This document shows positions 56,348 to 64,000 of a DNA stretch of 64,000 nucleotides, one piece after another (position 1 is the first letter of the stretch; the number at the start of each line of letters is the position of its first letter). The notes under the pieces were generated by a model, which worked only from the letters and a program-made list of their open reading frames with translations, was not told the origin of the DNA and did no database searches. Source of the stretch: Acidobacteria bacterium RIFCSPLOWO2_12_FULL_68_19 (GTDB lineage: Bacteria; Acidobacteriota; Vicinamibacteria; Vicinamibacterales; UBA2999); assembly GCA_001767525.1 (NCBI GenBank), contig MELF01000017.1, forward strand, positions 137,556 through 201,555. The letters are read 5' to 3'. Both the position numbers and the translations under genes were made by a program.

Positions 56348-57969
56348 GGAGTGTCGCACCCGCATCCGCGCGGCTGGGAACGCGGGGCCGGCAGCGGCGG
56401 GAGCCCCGCCTGTTCCCGGCCGACGAGCACCGGCGTGATGCGCGGATCGAGATCCAGATCGAGCACCGTCATTCGAATCCGCCCGATGAGCGGCACGATG
56501 GCCGCCTGCGCGTCGAGCCCGCCGCGCACCAGCCGCAGATGCGTGCCGTCGGCGGGGAACTGGTTGAGCGTCGGATCCACCGGCAGCCAGAGGCCGCGAC
56601 CGTCGCCCTCGTCGAGGTACACTTCGGGCCACGCGTGATAGTAGAAGGCGCCCTGCGCGCCGCGGACGAAGACGAGGCCCACGGCAATGCGCGCGGGAAT
56701 GCCGGCTGCGCGCGCCATCGCAACATAGAGCGCCGTGTGCTCGTTGCAGTCGCCCACCTTGGTGCGGAGCACCTCGAGCGCCGACGGCAGGCTGACGGTC
56801 GGTTTCTTGTCGAGCAGCGCGTTCACGTACCGCGTCAGGCGCTCGGCCCTGGCACGCTGGCCGGCCACACCTTGGAGCGCCCGGCGGGCTTCCTCCGCTA
56901 TTTCCGGCGCGTCGCTCTCGATGAACGGTTCCGGAGCGAGATACTGCGCGGCGTCGGCGTCGCCAGGACCCGACCGCAGCGTCTGCGGATCGCGAATCTC
57001 GATGACGGCGCCCTCGACTGTCTGGCCGACGCCGTCGAGGTCCCGCCGAGGCAGATCGACGCCGTCGAGGCGAAGCCGGAGGCGCCGCACGGCGCGCGGC
57101 TCGTCGATTCGCTGCGACATGACGGGCACGACCGCCGACATGCGCAGCAGATCCTCCTGCACGCCTCCGGGAATGGCCAGCCCCTGAGCCTGCTCCGGCG
57201 TCTCCCGCACCGTCATGAGCCCGAGCGGACTTTCCTCGCGGATGACTTCGCCGGTGTCGGTCACCCAGGCGGTCGTCTTCAGACCCTGGAATGCCATCTC
57301 GACCCGAAAGGCGGGCATGCTCCCGTCCCGCGTGCGCACGATCTCGCGCGCGCGGATCGCCACGTCCATCGGTGTGTTCTGCAACGTGGCCGGATCGAAG
57401 ACGGTCCAGCGAAGGCGGGGACGGCCGGCCAGGCCGCGGCTCGCCAGCATCCGAAACAGGTTCAGGCTCGTGGCCGGAGGTTCGTCGAGGCGGCGTTCCT
57501 CGGTGCGCGTCGTGCCACCCGACCTGATCGCCAGACGCAGCAGGTGCGCTCCACCCGAGGCGGCGGGCTCGATCGTGCCGCGCACCTCCACGGGTCCGGT
57601 CCCGGGATCGAGTGCGAACACGAACGCCCGCAGCACGAATGCGCTGTCGACCTGCGCGGTGGTGCGGATCGTCGTCGTCGTGGCCGATCCGAGCAGCGTC
57701 AGCAGCAGGCGTGCGTCTTCCTGGAGCTCGAAGCCGGTGTCGGTGCGTATCGTCTGGCTGACGGTGAAGCCGATCTTCTCGCCGCGGTAGTACACGCCGC
57801 GCCAGGTCGCCGTCGGGCCGTACCGGGCGAGGTCCGTCGCGAGATTCGCCGGCGCCGCCTGCACGTAGGAGCGGTGCACGAGCACCGCCATACAGCCAGC
57901 CCACGCCACGAGGACGAGGAGGGAGAGCGGTCGGGTGACCGTTGGCGAAACCGGCCGTAGCAGCTTCAT
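56344..57969 (-). CDS. Transglutaminase-like domain protein, membrane anchored
   Basis: VGDCNEHTALYVAMARAAGIPARIAVGLVFV...YHAWPEVYLDEG...WLPVDPTLNQFPAD. Confidence 0.88.
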   Translation of the reverse strand: MKLLRPVSPTVTRPLSLLVLVAWAGCMAVLVHRSYVQAAPANLATDLARYGPTATWRGVYYRGEKIGFTVSQTIRTDTGFELQEDARLLLTLLGSATTTTIRTTAQVDSAFVLRAFVFALDPGTGPVEVRGTIEPAASGGAHLLRLAIRSGGTTRTEERRLDEPPATSLNLFRMLASRGLAGRPRLRWTVFDPATLQNTPMDVAIRAREIVRTRDGSMPAFRVEMAFQGLKTTAWVTDTGEVIREESPLGLMTVRETPEQAQGLAIPGGVQEDLLRMSAVVPVMSQRIDEPRAVRRLRLRLDGVDLPRRDLDGVGQTVEGAVIEIRDPQTLRSGPGDADAAQYLAPEPFIESDAPEIAEEARRALQGVAGQRARAERLTRYVNALLDKKPTVSLPSALEVLRTKVGDCNEHTALYVAMARAAGIPARIAVGLVFVRGAQGAFYYHAWPEVYLDEGDGRGLWLPVDPTLNQFPADGTHLRLVRGGLDAQAAIVPLIGRIRMTVLDLDLDPRITPVLVGREQAGLPPLPAPRSQPRGCGCDTP

Positions 57970-58085
57970 CGAACCCGGAAATCCCGATCGTGTATCGGTC
58001 GTCCAGCCTGGCGCCTGCAGACGCCGCCGCGCCCAGCGCGGCCCGCGGGCAACCCGCGCAACCCGCACCGAATCAAGGGCTTACC

Positions 58086-58115
58086 TTGACTTGGCTGGAA
58101 CCCGCGCGGTACGCT
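58086..58115 (+). promoter_or_regulatory. Sigma70-like promoter candidate for thiS
   Basis: TTGACT-N18-TACGCT. Confidence 0.4.
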
Positions 58116-58140
58116 GGGGTGGTCCTCCAAGCGACGGTCC

Positions 58141-58341
58141 TTGCTGATCACGCTCAACGGCGACGCGTACGAGCTCGACGAGCCTCTGTCTGTGGCCGAC
58201 TTGCTTCAGACGTTGTCGATCGACCCCCGCCGCGTGGCCGTGGAGTACAACTACTCGATCCTCAAGCGGCAGCTCTTCGCGGAGACGATCGTGCACGAGG
58301 GCGACTGCATCGAGATCGTGAATTTCGTGGGTGGTGGCTGA
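58141..58341 (+). CDS. thiS: Thiamine biosynthesis sulfur carrier protein
   Basis: 66 aa, [24 protein letters not shown]...[10 protein letters not shown]...[13 protein letters not shown] start; followed by thiG. Confidence 0.9.
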   Translation: MLITLNGDAYELDEPLSVADLLQTLSIDPRRVAVEYNYSILKRQLFAETIVHEGDCIEIVNFVGGG

Positions 58342-58342
58342 C

Positions 58343-59122
58343 ATGAGCAACACGCCGTTCGTTATCGCGGGCCGCAGCTTCACGTCGAGGCTGATCGTCG
58401 GCACCGGCAAGTATTCGTCATTCCCCGTGATGGCGCAGGCACATGCGGCCTCGGGCGCTGAGATCGTGACGGTGGCGGTGCGGCGTGTGAACATCAGCGA
58501 CCGCTCGCGCGAGTCGCTCCTCGACTACATCGACACCGACCGCATCTTCGTCCTGCCGAACACGGCCGGATGCTACACGGCCGAGGAAGCGGTGCGGACA
58601 GCGCACCTGGCGCGCGAAGCCGGGCTGTCGCACTGGGTGAAGCTGGAGGTGATCGGCGACGAGCGCACGCTGTTCCCCGACACCGAAGCGCTCGTGGCGG
58701 CCACGCGCACGCTGGTGCGCGACGGCTTCGTCGTATTGCCCTACACCAACGACGATCCCATCGTCTGCCGGAAGCTCGAGGACGCCGGCGCCGCTGCCGT
58801 CATGCCGCTCGGCGCGCCGATCGGATCGGGGCTCGGGATTCAGAACGCGAACAACCTGCGCATCATCCGGGAATTCGCCCGTGTGCCGGTCGTCGTCGAT
58901 GCCGGTGTCGGAACCGCGTCGGATGCGGCGCTCGCCATGGAACTCGGCGCCGACGGCGTCCTGATGAATACGGCCATTGCGGGCGCCGACGATCCGGTCG
59001 CCATGGCGGAGGCGATGCGGCACGCGGTCGTCGCGGGACGGCTGGCGTACCTGGCGGGCCGCATCCCCCGCAAGATGTACGCGACGGCCAGCAGCCCGGT
59101 GGAAGGCATGGTCGGCCGTTAG
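58343..59122 (+). CDS. thiG: Thiazole synthase
   Basis: [82 protein letters not shown]. Confidence 0.95.
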   Translation: MSNTPFVIAGRSFTSRLIVGTGKYSSFPVMAQAHAASGAEIVTVAVRRVNISDRSRESLLDYIDTDRIFVLPNTAGCYTAEEAVRTAHLAREAGLSHWVKLEVIGDERTLFPDTEALVAATRTLVRDGFVVLPYTNDDPIVCRKLEDAGAAAVMPLGAPIGSGLGIQNANNLRIIREFARVPVVVDAGVGTASDAALAMELGADGVLMNTAIAGADDPVAMAEAMRHAVVAGRLAYLAGRIPRKMYATASSPVEGMVGR

Positions 59123-59125
59123 CCG

Positions 59126-60388
59126 ATGAGCGATACGCTGCCGCCGCGTCCGGCGCCGATCCCTCCTCCCGACCGCTCCCAAATCGAACGCCTCAACGCG
59201 CTGTACGACTTCACTGCGCCCGTCACGCCGGGCGGCTGGCGCAGCCGGCTGACCGACCGCGTTCGGGCCTGGCTGGGCCGCATCCTGTTCCGTCAGCGCG
59301 AGTTCAACGCCGCGCTGGTGGAACATCTCAACCGGAACGAAGCGGTTGCGACGGCGGCGCACCACGCCAGCGCTCAGACGATCCGCTGGATCGAGGAGCA
59401 GATCCAGGAGCAGATCCGGGAGCCGATCCGATCGTTTACGGAAGAGCTCGAGCGCCAGGCCGGCGAGATGGAGGGCTACCGGGACGAGATCGAGCGACAC
59501 CACCAGGCCCTGGCCGCATGGGAGCGCCGCACCGGCAGTGCCGTCGCGTCGCTGACGACGGCGCATGAGGAGCTGCGGACCTCGTTTGGCGTGCTGCAGC
59601 AGGCGGTCCAGAACCTCAAACGCGAGATCGGCCGCCTGAGCGAGGGAACAGCGCGTCCGGCAGTCGCGGCCAGCGTGTCTACCGCCGCTCCAGCCATCGA
59701 ATCGCTCGACAGCCACAAGTACGTGGGGTTCGAGGACCAGTTTCGCGGCTCTTCGAGCGACATCCGGCAGCGGGTATCGGAGTATGTGCCGCTCTTCCAG
59801 GGAGCCCAGAACGTCCTCGATATCGGTTGCGGCCGGGGCGAATTCCTCACGCTGCTCCGCGACGCGGGAATCCCGGCGCGGGGCGTTGACATCAACGGTG
59901 CGATGATCGACGTCTGCCGGCAGCAGGGAATGGAGGCCGAGGAAGCCGACGCGGTGGCGTACCTGTCACGGCAGCCCGACCGATCGGTGGGTGGCCTGTT
60001 CGCCGCCCAGGTTGTCGAGCACCTCGAGCCCCACTATCTCAACGCGCTCCTGGAGGCCGCCTACGACAAGCTGCAGCCTGGCGCGCCCATCGTGCTCGAG
60101 ACGATCAATCCGGCCTGTTGGTTCGCGTTCTTCGAGAGCTACCTCCGCGACATCACGCACGTACGGGCCTTGCATCCCGACACGCTCAAGTTCCTGCTCA
60201 TCGCCAGCGGGTTCCAGGGCGTGGAGATCCGCTACCGTTCGCCCTATCCAGAGCACGAAAAGCTGCAGCCGCTCGCCCCGCATGCATCGCTCGGCGACAC
60301 AGTGGACACGCTGAACGCCAACGTGGAGCGGATCAACCGCCTGCTGTTCACGTGGCTCGACTACGCGGCGATCGGCCGACGGCCGTGA
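59126..60388 (+). CDS. Coiled-coil plus class I SAM-dependent methyltransferase
   Basis: Helical/coiled-coil stretch ~aa 70-175; VLDIGCGRGEFLTLLRDAGIPARGVDIN; adjacent polysaccharide genes. Confidence 0.82.
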   Translation: MSDTLPPRPAPIPPPDRSQIERLNALYDFTAPVTPGGWRSRLTDRVRAWLGRILFRQREFNAALVEHLNRNEAVATAAHHASAQTIRWIEEQIQEQIREPIRSFTEELERQAGEMEGYRDEIERHHQALAAWERRTGSAVASLTTAHEELRTSFGVLQQAVQNLKREIGRLSEGTARPAVAASVSTAAPAIESLDSHKYVGFEDQFRGSSSDIRQRVSEYVPLFQGAQNVLDIGCGRGEFLTLLRDAGIPARGVDINGAMIDVCRQQGMEAEEADAVAYLSRQPDRSVGGLFAAQVVEHLEPHYLNALLEAAYDKLQPGAPIVLETINPACWFAFFESYLRDITHVRALHPDTLKFLLIASGFQGVEIRYRSPYPEHEKLQPLAPHASLGDTVDTLNANVERINRLLFTWLDYAAIGRRP

Positions 60389-62313
60389 CGCTGGTCGTCC
60401 GAGTCGCCCAGGTCCTCCTCGGCGCCACACTGGCGGCATGGGTGGGCCCGGCGATGCTGGCGCCCGACGTCCCGCGAACCGCCGGGCTCGCCGCCGCCCT
60501 CGTCTTCCTGGCGACGCTCTGGCGTCCCGGCGCCGGCCTCTTGCTCGTGGCGGGACTCGCTCCCGCGGCCTCGCTCCTGGCACCGCCGCCGGCGCGTCCC
60601 GCGGAACTGCTCGCATGGGCGCTGTTCTCCGCATGGCTCCTTCGGGTGTGGCCGCCGCTCGCGCCGCGGGGACCGGACACGGGCGCCGGAGGGCGCGCCG
60701 TCACGACGGCCGCTGCGCTCTATGCGGCGGCCCTCATCGCATCGTGGCTGATGCTGACGATCGCCGGCGCCGCAGGAGTGCCCGTCCGGGCGCTGCCCCT
60801 CTTTCTGTTCCAGTCGATTCCGACCGATCATCTGGTCTATTCGAGCCCAGAGCCCGAAACGTGGACGCTCCTGCAGAGCCTCACCGGAATGGGACTGCTG
60901 TGTGCATCCACCGCCATCGTGCGCGGCGATCCCCGGCTTCGCCGCGCTGTGGCGTGGACGCTGGTCGGCGCGCTGGCCGTGCTCGCCGGCGCGACGCTGG
61001 TCGACATCGCGCGGCAGTGGGCCGGGGCGCAGTACGGCGCGTGGTTCCTGCTCCGGTACGTGCGCGGCGAACGGGCGAGCCTCCATCTGCGCGATCTGAA
61101 CGCGGCCGGGTCGCTGTACGTGCTTGCCGGCCTGACGTCGGTGGCGCTGGCGATGCTCGAGCCACGCCGCCGCGCGAGCTGGCTGCTGCCGCTTCTCCCG
61201 ATCGTTCCTGCGCTGTGGCTCACAGGATCGAGGACATCCTTCCTCGCGGCACTGGGCGGACTGGCTATCCTGGCGATCGCACAGCGCCGGTGGCCACTGA
61301 CGCGGCGGCAGGCCACCGTCTCCGTCACGGTGGTGGGGCTGGTGCTGCTCGCCGGCGCCGCCACGATGGAATGGCAGCCGGACGTCCAGGGGAGCGCGGG
61401 ACGGGCGGCCAGTCTGCGATCGCAGTTCCTCGAGACGACCGCCCGCATGTTCGTCTCGGCGCCACTCTACGGCGTCGGAGTCGGACGGTACTTCGACCGG
61501 TCCGCGCAGTTCATGCCGGCCGCGCTGCGCGAACTGTACGGCAACGAGAACGCACACAACTATTTCGCGCAGCAGTTCGCCGAGCTCGGCATCGTCGGAG
61601 GGCTGTTGTTCCTGTGGCTGGTCGCGGCCATGGTTGCCTCGGGGTGGAGTGCCGCGCGCGAGCGACCATCCGACGCGACGCCGGGGGTGGTCGGGCTCTT
61701 TGCCGGGATGAGCGCCTATCTCCTGACCTGTCTAACCGGCCACCCGCTGCTCGTCTCGGAGGCGGCCTTCCCCTTCTGGATTGCGTGCGGAGCGCTCGTC
61801 GGCGGGATGGATACCCCCCCGCGGCTGCCGTACAGGAACGGCGCGCTCGTTGCAGCGGCGTGCGCGCTCCTTGCCGTCGGCGTGGCATGGGCGACCCTCT
61901 CGTACGCGCGCGTGACGGCTCCGCCGTCCGAACAGGGATTCCACGGCATCGAGACCGCGCCGGACGGTACGGCGTTCCGCTGGATGACGCGCCACGCGGT
62001 GACGTACGTGTCGAGCGACGCAGGCTTCCTTCGGCTGCGCGCACGCGCACCGGACATCACGCTCCGGCGACCGCTCGTCGTTGAGATGGCCGTTGCTGGT
62101 GAGGTCGTCGATCGGCGGGAGATTCCGGCGGGCCGCTGGCTGACCTACGACGTGCCGGTCCCTCGGCCGAGCTCCGCGCCGTTTCGGCGCATCGATCTGC
62201 GGGCCAACCAGTTCACGACGCAGGAGACGCGGCTGGGCAGGCGGCGGGCCGAGCGGCCCATTGCCGCGATGATCGGCGGGATCAGGTGGATCTCGCTCGA
62301 GGAGGTCCCGTAG
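60385..62313 (+). CDS. O-antigen ligase/polymerase family membrane protein
   Basis: Many TM segments; GVGVGRYF...NENAHNYFAQQFAELGIVGGLLFLWL; GTG start overlapping upstream stop. Confidence 0.82.
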   Translation: MTLVVRVAQVLLGATLAAWVGPAMLAPDVPRTAGLAAALVFLATLWRPGAGLLLVAGLAPAASLLAPPPARPAELLAWALFSAWLLRVWPPLAPRGPDTGAGGRAVTTAAALYAAALIASWLMLTIAGAAGVPVRALPLFLFQSIPTDHLVYSSPEPETWTLLQSLTGMGLLCASTAIVRGDPRLRRAVAWTLVGALAVLAGATLVDIARQWAGAQYGAWFLLRYVRGERASLHLRDLNAAGSLYVLAGLTSVALAMLEPRRRASWLLPLLPIVPALWLTGSRTSFLAALGGLAILAIAQRRWPLTRRQATVSVTVVGLVLLAGAATMEWQPDVQGSAGRAASLRSQFLETTARMFVSAPLYGVGVGRYFDRSAQFMPAALRELYGNENAHNYFAQQFAELGIVGGLLFLWLVAAMVASGWSAARERPSDATPGVVGLFAGMSAYLLTCLTGHPLLVSEAAFPFWIACGALVGGMDTPPRLPYRNGALVAAACALLAVGVAWATLSYARVTAPPSEQGFHGIETAPDGTAFRWMTRHAVTYVSSDAGFLRLRARAPDITLRRPLVVEMAVAGEVVDRREIPAGRWLTYDVPVPRPSSAPFRRIDLRANQFTTQETRLGRRRAERPIAAMIGGIRWISLEEVP

Positions 62314-62330
62314 CGACGACGGGCGTCGCC

Positions 62331-63623
62331 CTACAGGCGGAAGATGTGCGGCGCCTGGAAGCCCTTCAGGGCGTTCCGGGTATCGACGACGAGCGGATAG
62401 CGGGCCACGATCGCACCGTAGTCGAATGCGCGGTGATTCGTGCAGATGACGGCACAGTCGACGCCGTCGCCCTGGTCTTCATGAACCGAACACAGGTTCA
62501 GACCCCCGTGCTGCAGCTTCGGGATGTACGGGTCGGTGTAGCTCACGATGGCGCCGCGGCGATGCAGCAGCTCGAGAATATCCAGCGCCGGGGACTCGCG
62601 GATGTCGCTCACGTCCTTCTTGTACGCCACGCCGAACAGGTGCACCCGCGAGCCGTTGATCGCCTTGCGCATGGTGTTCAGCGCCTCGCCGATCCGCTCC
62701 ACCACGTAGGACGGCATCGACCCGTTGACGTGGCCCGCCAGCTCGATGAAGCGGCACTCGAATCCGTTCTGGCGCGCCTTCCAGGAGAGGTAGAACGGAT
62801 CGATCGGGATGCAGTGGCCCCCCAGGCCCGGGCCCGGATAGAAGGGCATGAAGCCGAACGGCTTCGTGCTGGCGGCGTCGATGACCTCCCACACGTCGAT
62901 GTTCATCCGGTGGGACATCAGGGCAATCTCGTTGACGAGTCCGATGTTCACGGCCCGAAACGTGTTCTCCAGCAGCTTGACCATCTCCGCCACCTGGGTC
63001 GAGCTGACGGGAACGACCGTCTCGATGATCGAGCCGTACAAGTCGGAGGCGAGCTCCGTGCTCAGCCGGTTCACGCCGCCGACCACCTTCGGAATGGTGC
63101 GCGTCGTGTGCGTGGCGTTGCCGGGATCGACGCGCTCGGGCGAGAACGCCAGGTGGAAATCGACGCCGGCTCTGAACCCACGCTCCTCGAGCGCCGGCTG
63201 CACCACCTCATCGGTCGTTCCCGGATACGTCGTCGACTCGAGAATGACGAGCTGCCCAGGCCTCAGGTGCGTCTTCACGGCATCCACGGCCTGCACGACG
63301 TACGACAGGTCCGGGTCTTTCGTCTTCCGCAGCGGCGTCGGCACGCAGATATCGACGACGTCCATGTCGCGGAGGTGCGACATGTCGGTCGTCGCCCGCA
63401 GCCGACCCTCGCGCACCGAGGCGGCGATGTCGTCGCTCGCGACATCGAGGATGTAGCTGCGGCCCGCGTTGATGGCATCCACCTTGGCCGTGTCGATGTC
63501 GAATCCGGTCACGTCGAAACCGTTCTTCGCGAACTCGGCAGCCAGCGGCAGCCCCACGTACCCGAGCCCGATGATGCCGACGCGCGCGGATCGATCGCGG
63601 ATCCTCTCCTTCAAGGTCGTCAT
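62331..63623 (-). CDS. Nucleotide-sugar (UDP-glucose/UDP-ManNAc-type) dehydrogenase
   Basis: VGIIGLGYVGLPLAAEFAKNGFDVTGFDID; STTYPGTTDEVV; FYPGPGLGGHCIPIDPFYLSWKA; GVAYKKDVSDIRESPA. Confidence 0.92.
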   Translation of the reverse strand: MTTLKERIRDRSARVGIIGLGYVGLPLAAEFAKNGFDVTGFDIDTAKVDAINAGRSYILDVASDDIAASVREGRLRATTDMSHLRDMDVVDICVPTPLRKTKDPDLSYVVQAVDAVKTHLRPGQLVILESTTYPGTTDEVVQPALEERGFRAGVDFHLAFSPERVDPGNATHTTRTIPKVVGGVNRLSTELASDLYGSIIETVVPVSSTQVAEMVKLLENTFRAVNIGLVNEIALMSHRMNIDVWEVIDAASTKPFGFMPFYPGPGLGGHCIPIDPFYLSWKARQNGFECRFIELAGHVNGSMPSYVVERIGEALNTMRKAINGSRVHLFGVAYKKDVSDIRESPALDILELLHRRGAIVSYTDPYIPKLQHGGLNLCSVHEDQGDGVDCAVICTNHRAFDYGAIVARYPLVVDTRNALKGFQAPHIFRL

Positions 63624-63634
63624 GGTCTTCCTGT

Positions 63635-64000
<366 letters not shown>

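Noticed and set aside
57970-58140. TPP riboswitch upstream of thiSG
   Set aside because: Looked for the CUGAGA core and pyrimidine-sensor pattern; neither is visible. Only a sigma70-like promoter is supported.

Overview
This is a high-GC bacterial chromosomal window. Gene content suggests an Acidobacteriota/Vicinamibacteria-like genome, but that is inference only. It is densely coded on both strands. I found no rRNA, tRNA, CRISPR array, prophage or transposase.

Main blocks: (1) 0-5 kb: tail of a secreted-type hexapeptide-repeat ORF, a membrane HD-GYP/GAF gene, and a TPR plus sigma54-AAA+ activator whose base composition changes inside the gene. (2) 5-13.7 kb: housekeeping genes (DinB-like, transketolase, DUF4149-like, isocitrate/isopropylmalate dehydrogenase, PlsB-like, proline dehydrogenase, M20 peptidase, CCA/poly(A) polymerase). 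(3) 13.7-18.2 kb: two PIN-domain toxin-antitoxin modules flanking a threonine dehydratase, an M28 peptidase and a frameshifted, truncated Ser/Thr kinase relic. (4) 18.3-29.9 kb: MDR oxidoreductase, Oar-like TonB receptor, acs, OFA-type MFS and glcDEF. (5) 30.1-46.4 kb: a block of exported proteins with two Oar-like receptors, c-type cytochromes, beta-propeller proteins, an MBL-fold protein, a DUF6152-like protein and three paralogues of an uncharacterised 'DGxPDxxGxW' family. This is the best candidate here for an undescribed system. (6) 46.5-58 kb: Aas-like ligase/ACP/acyltransferase fusion, infA plus DEAD-box helicase behind an exact sigma54-type promoter match, MerR-TPR fusion, glucokinase, ABC exporter and transglutaminase. 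(7) 58-64 kb: thiSG and the start of a polysaccharide locus.

Cross-cutting signals are several starts placed 5-6 nt after a -10 hexamer (candidate leaderless genes) and short-period intergenic repeats located at gene ends. All function calls come from reading translations and motifs. No database search was run.
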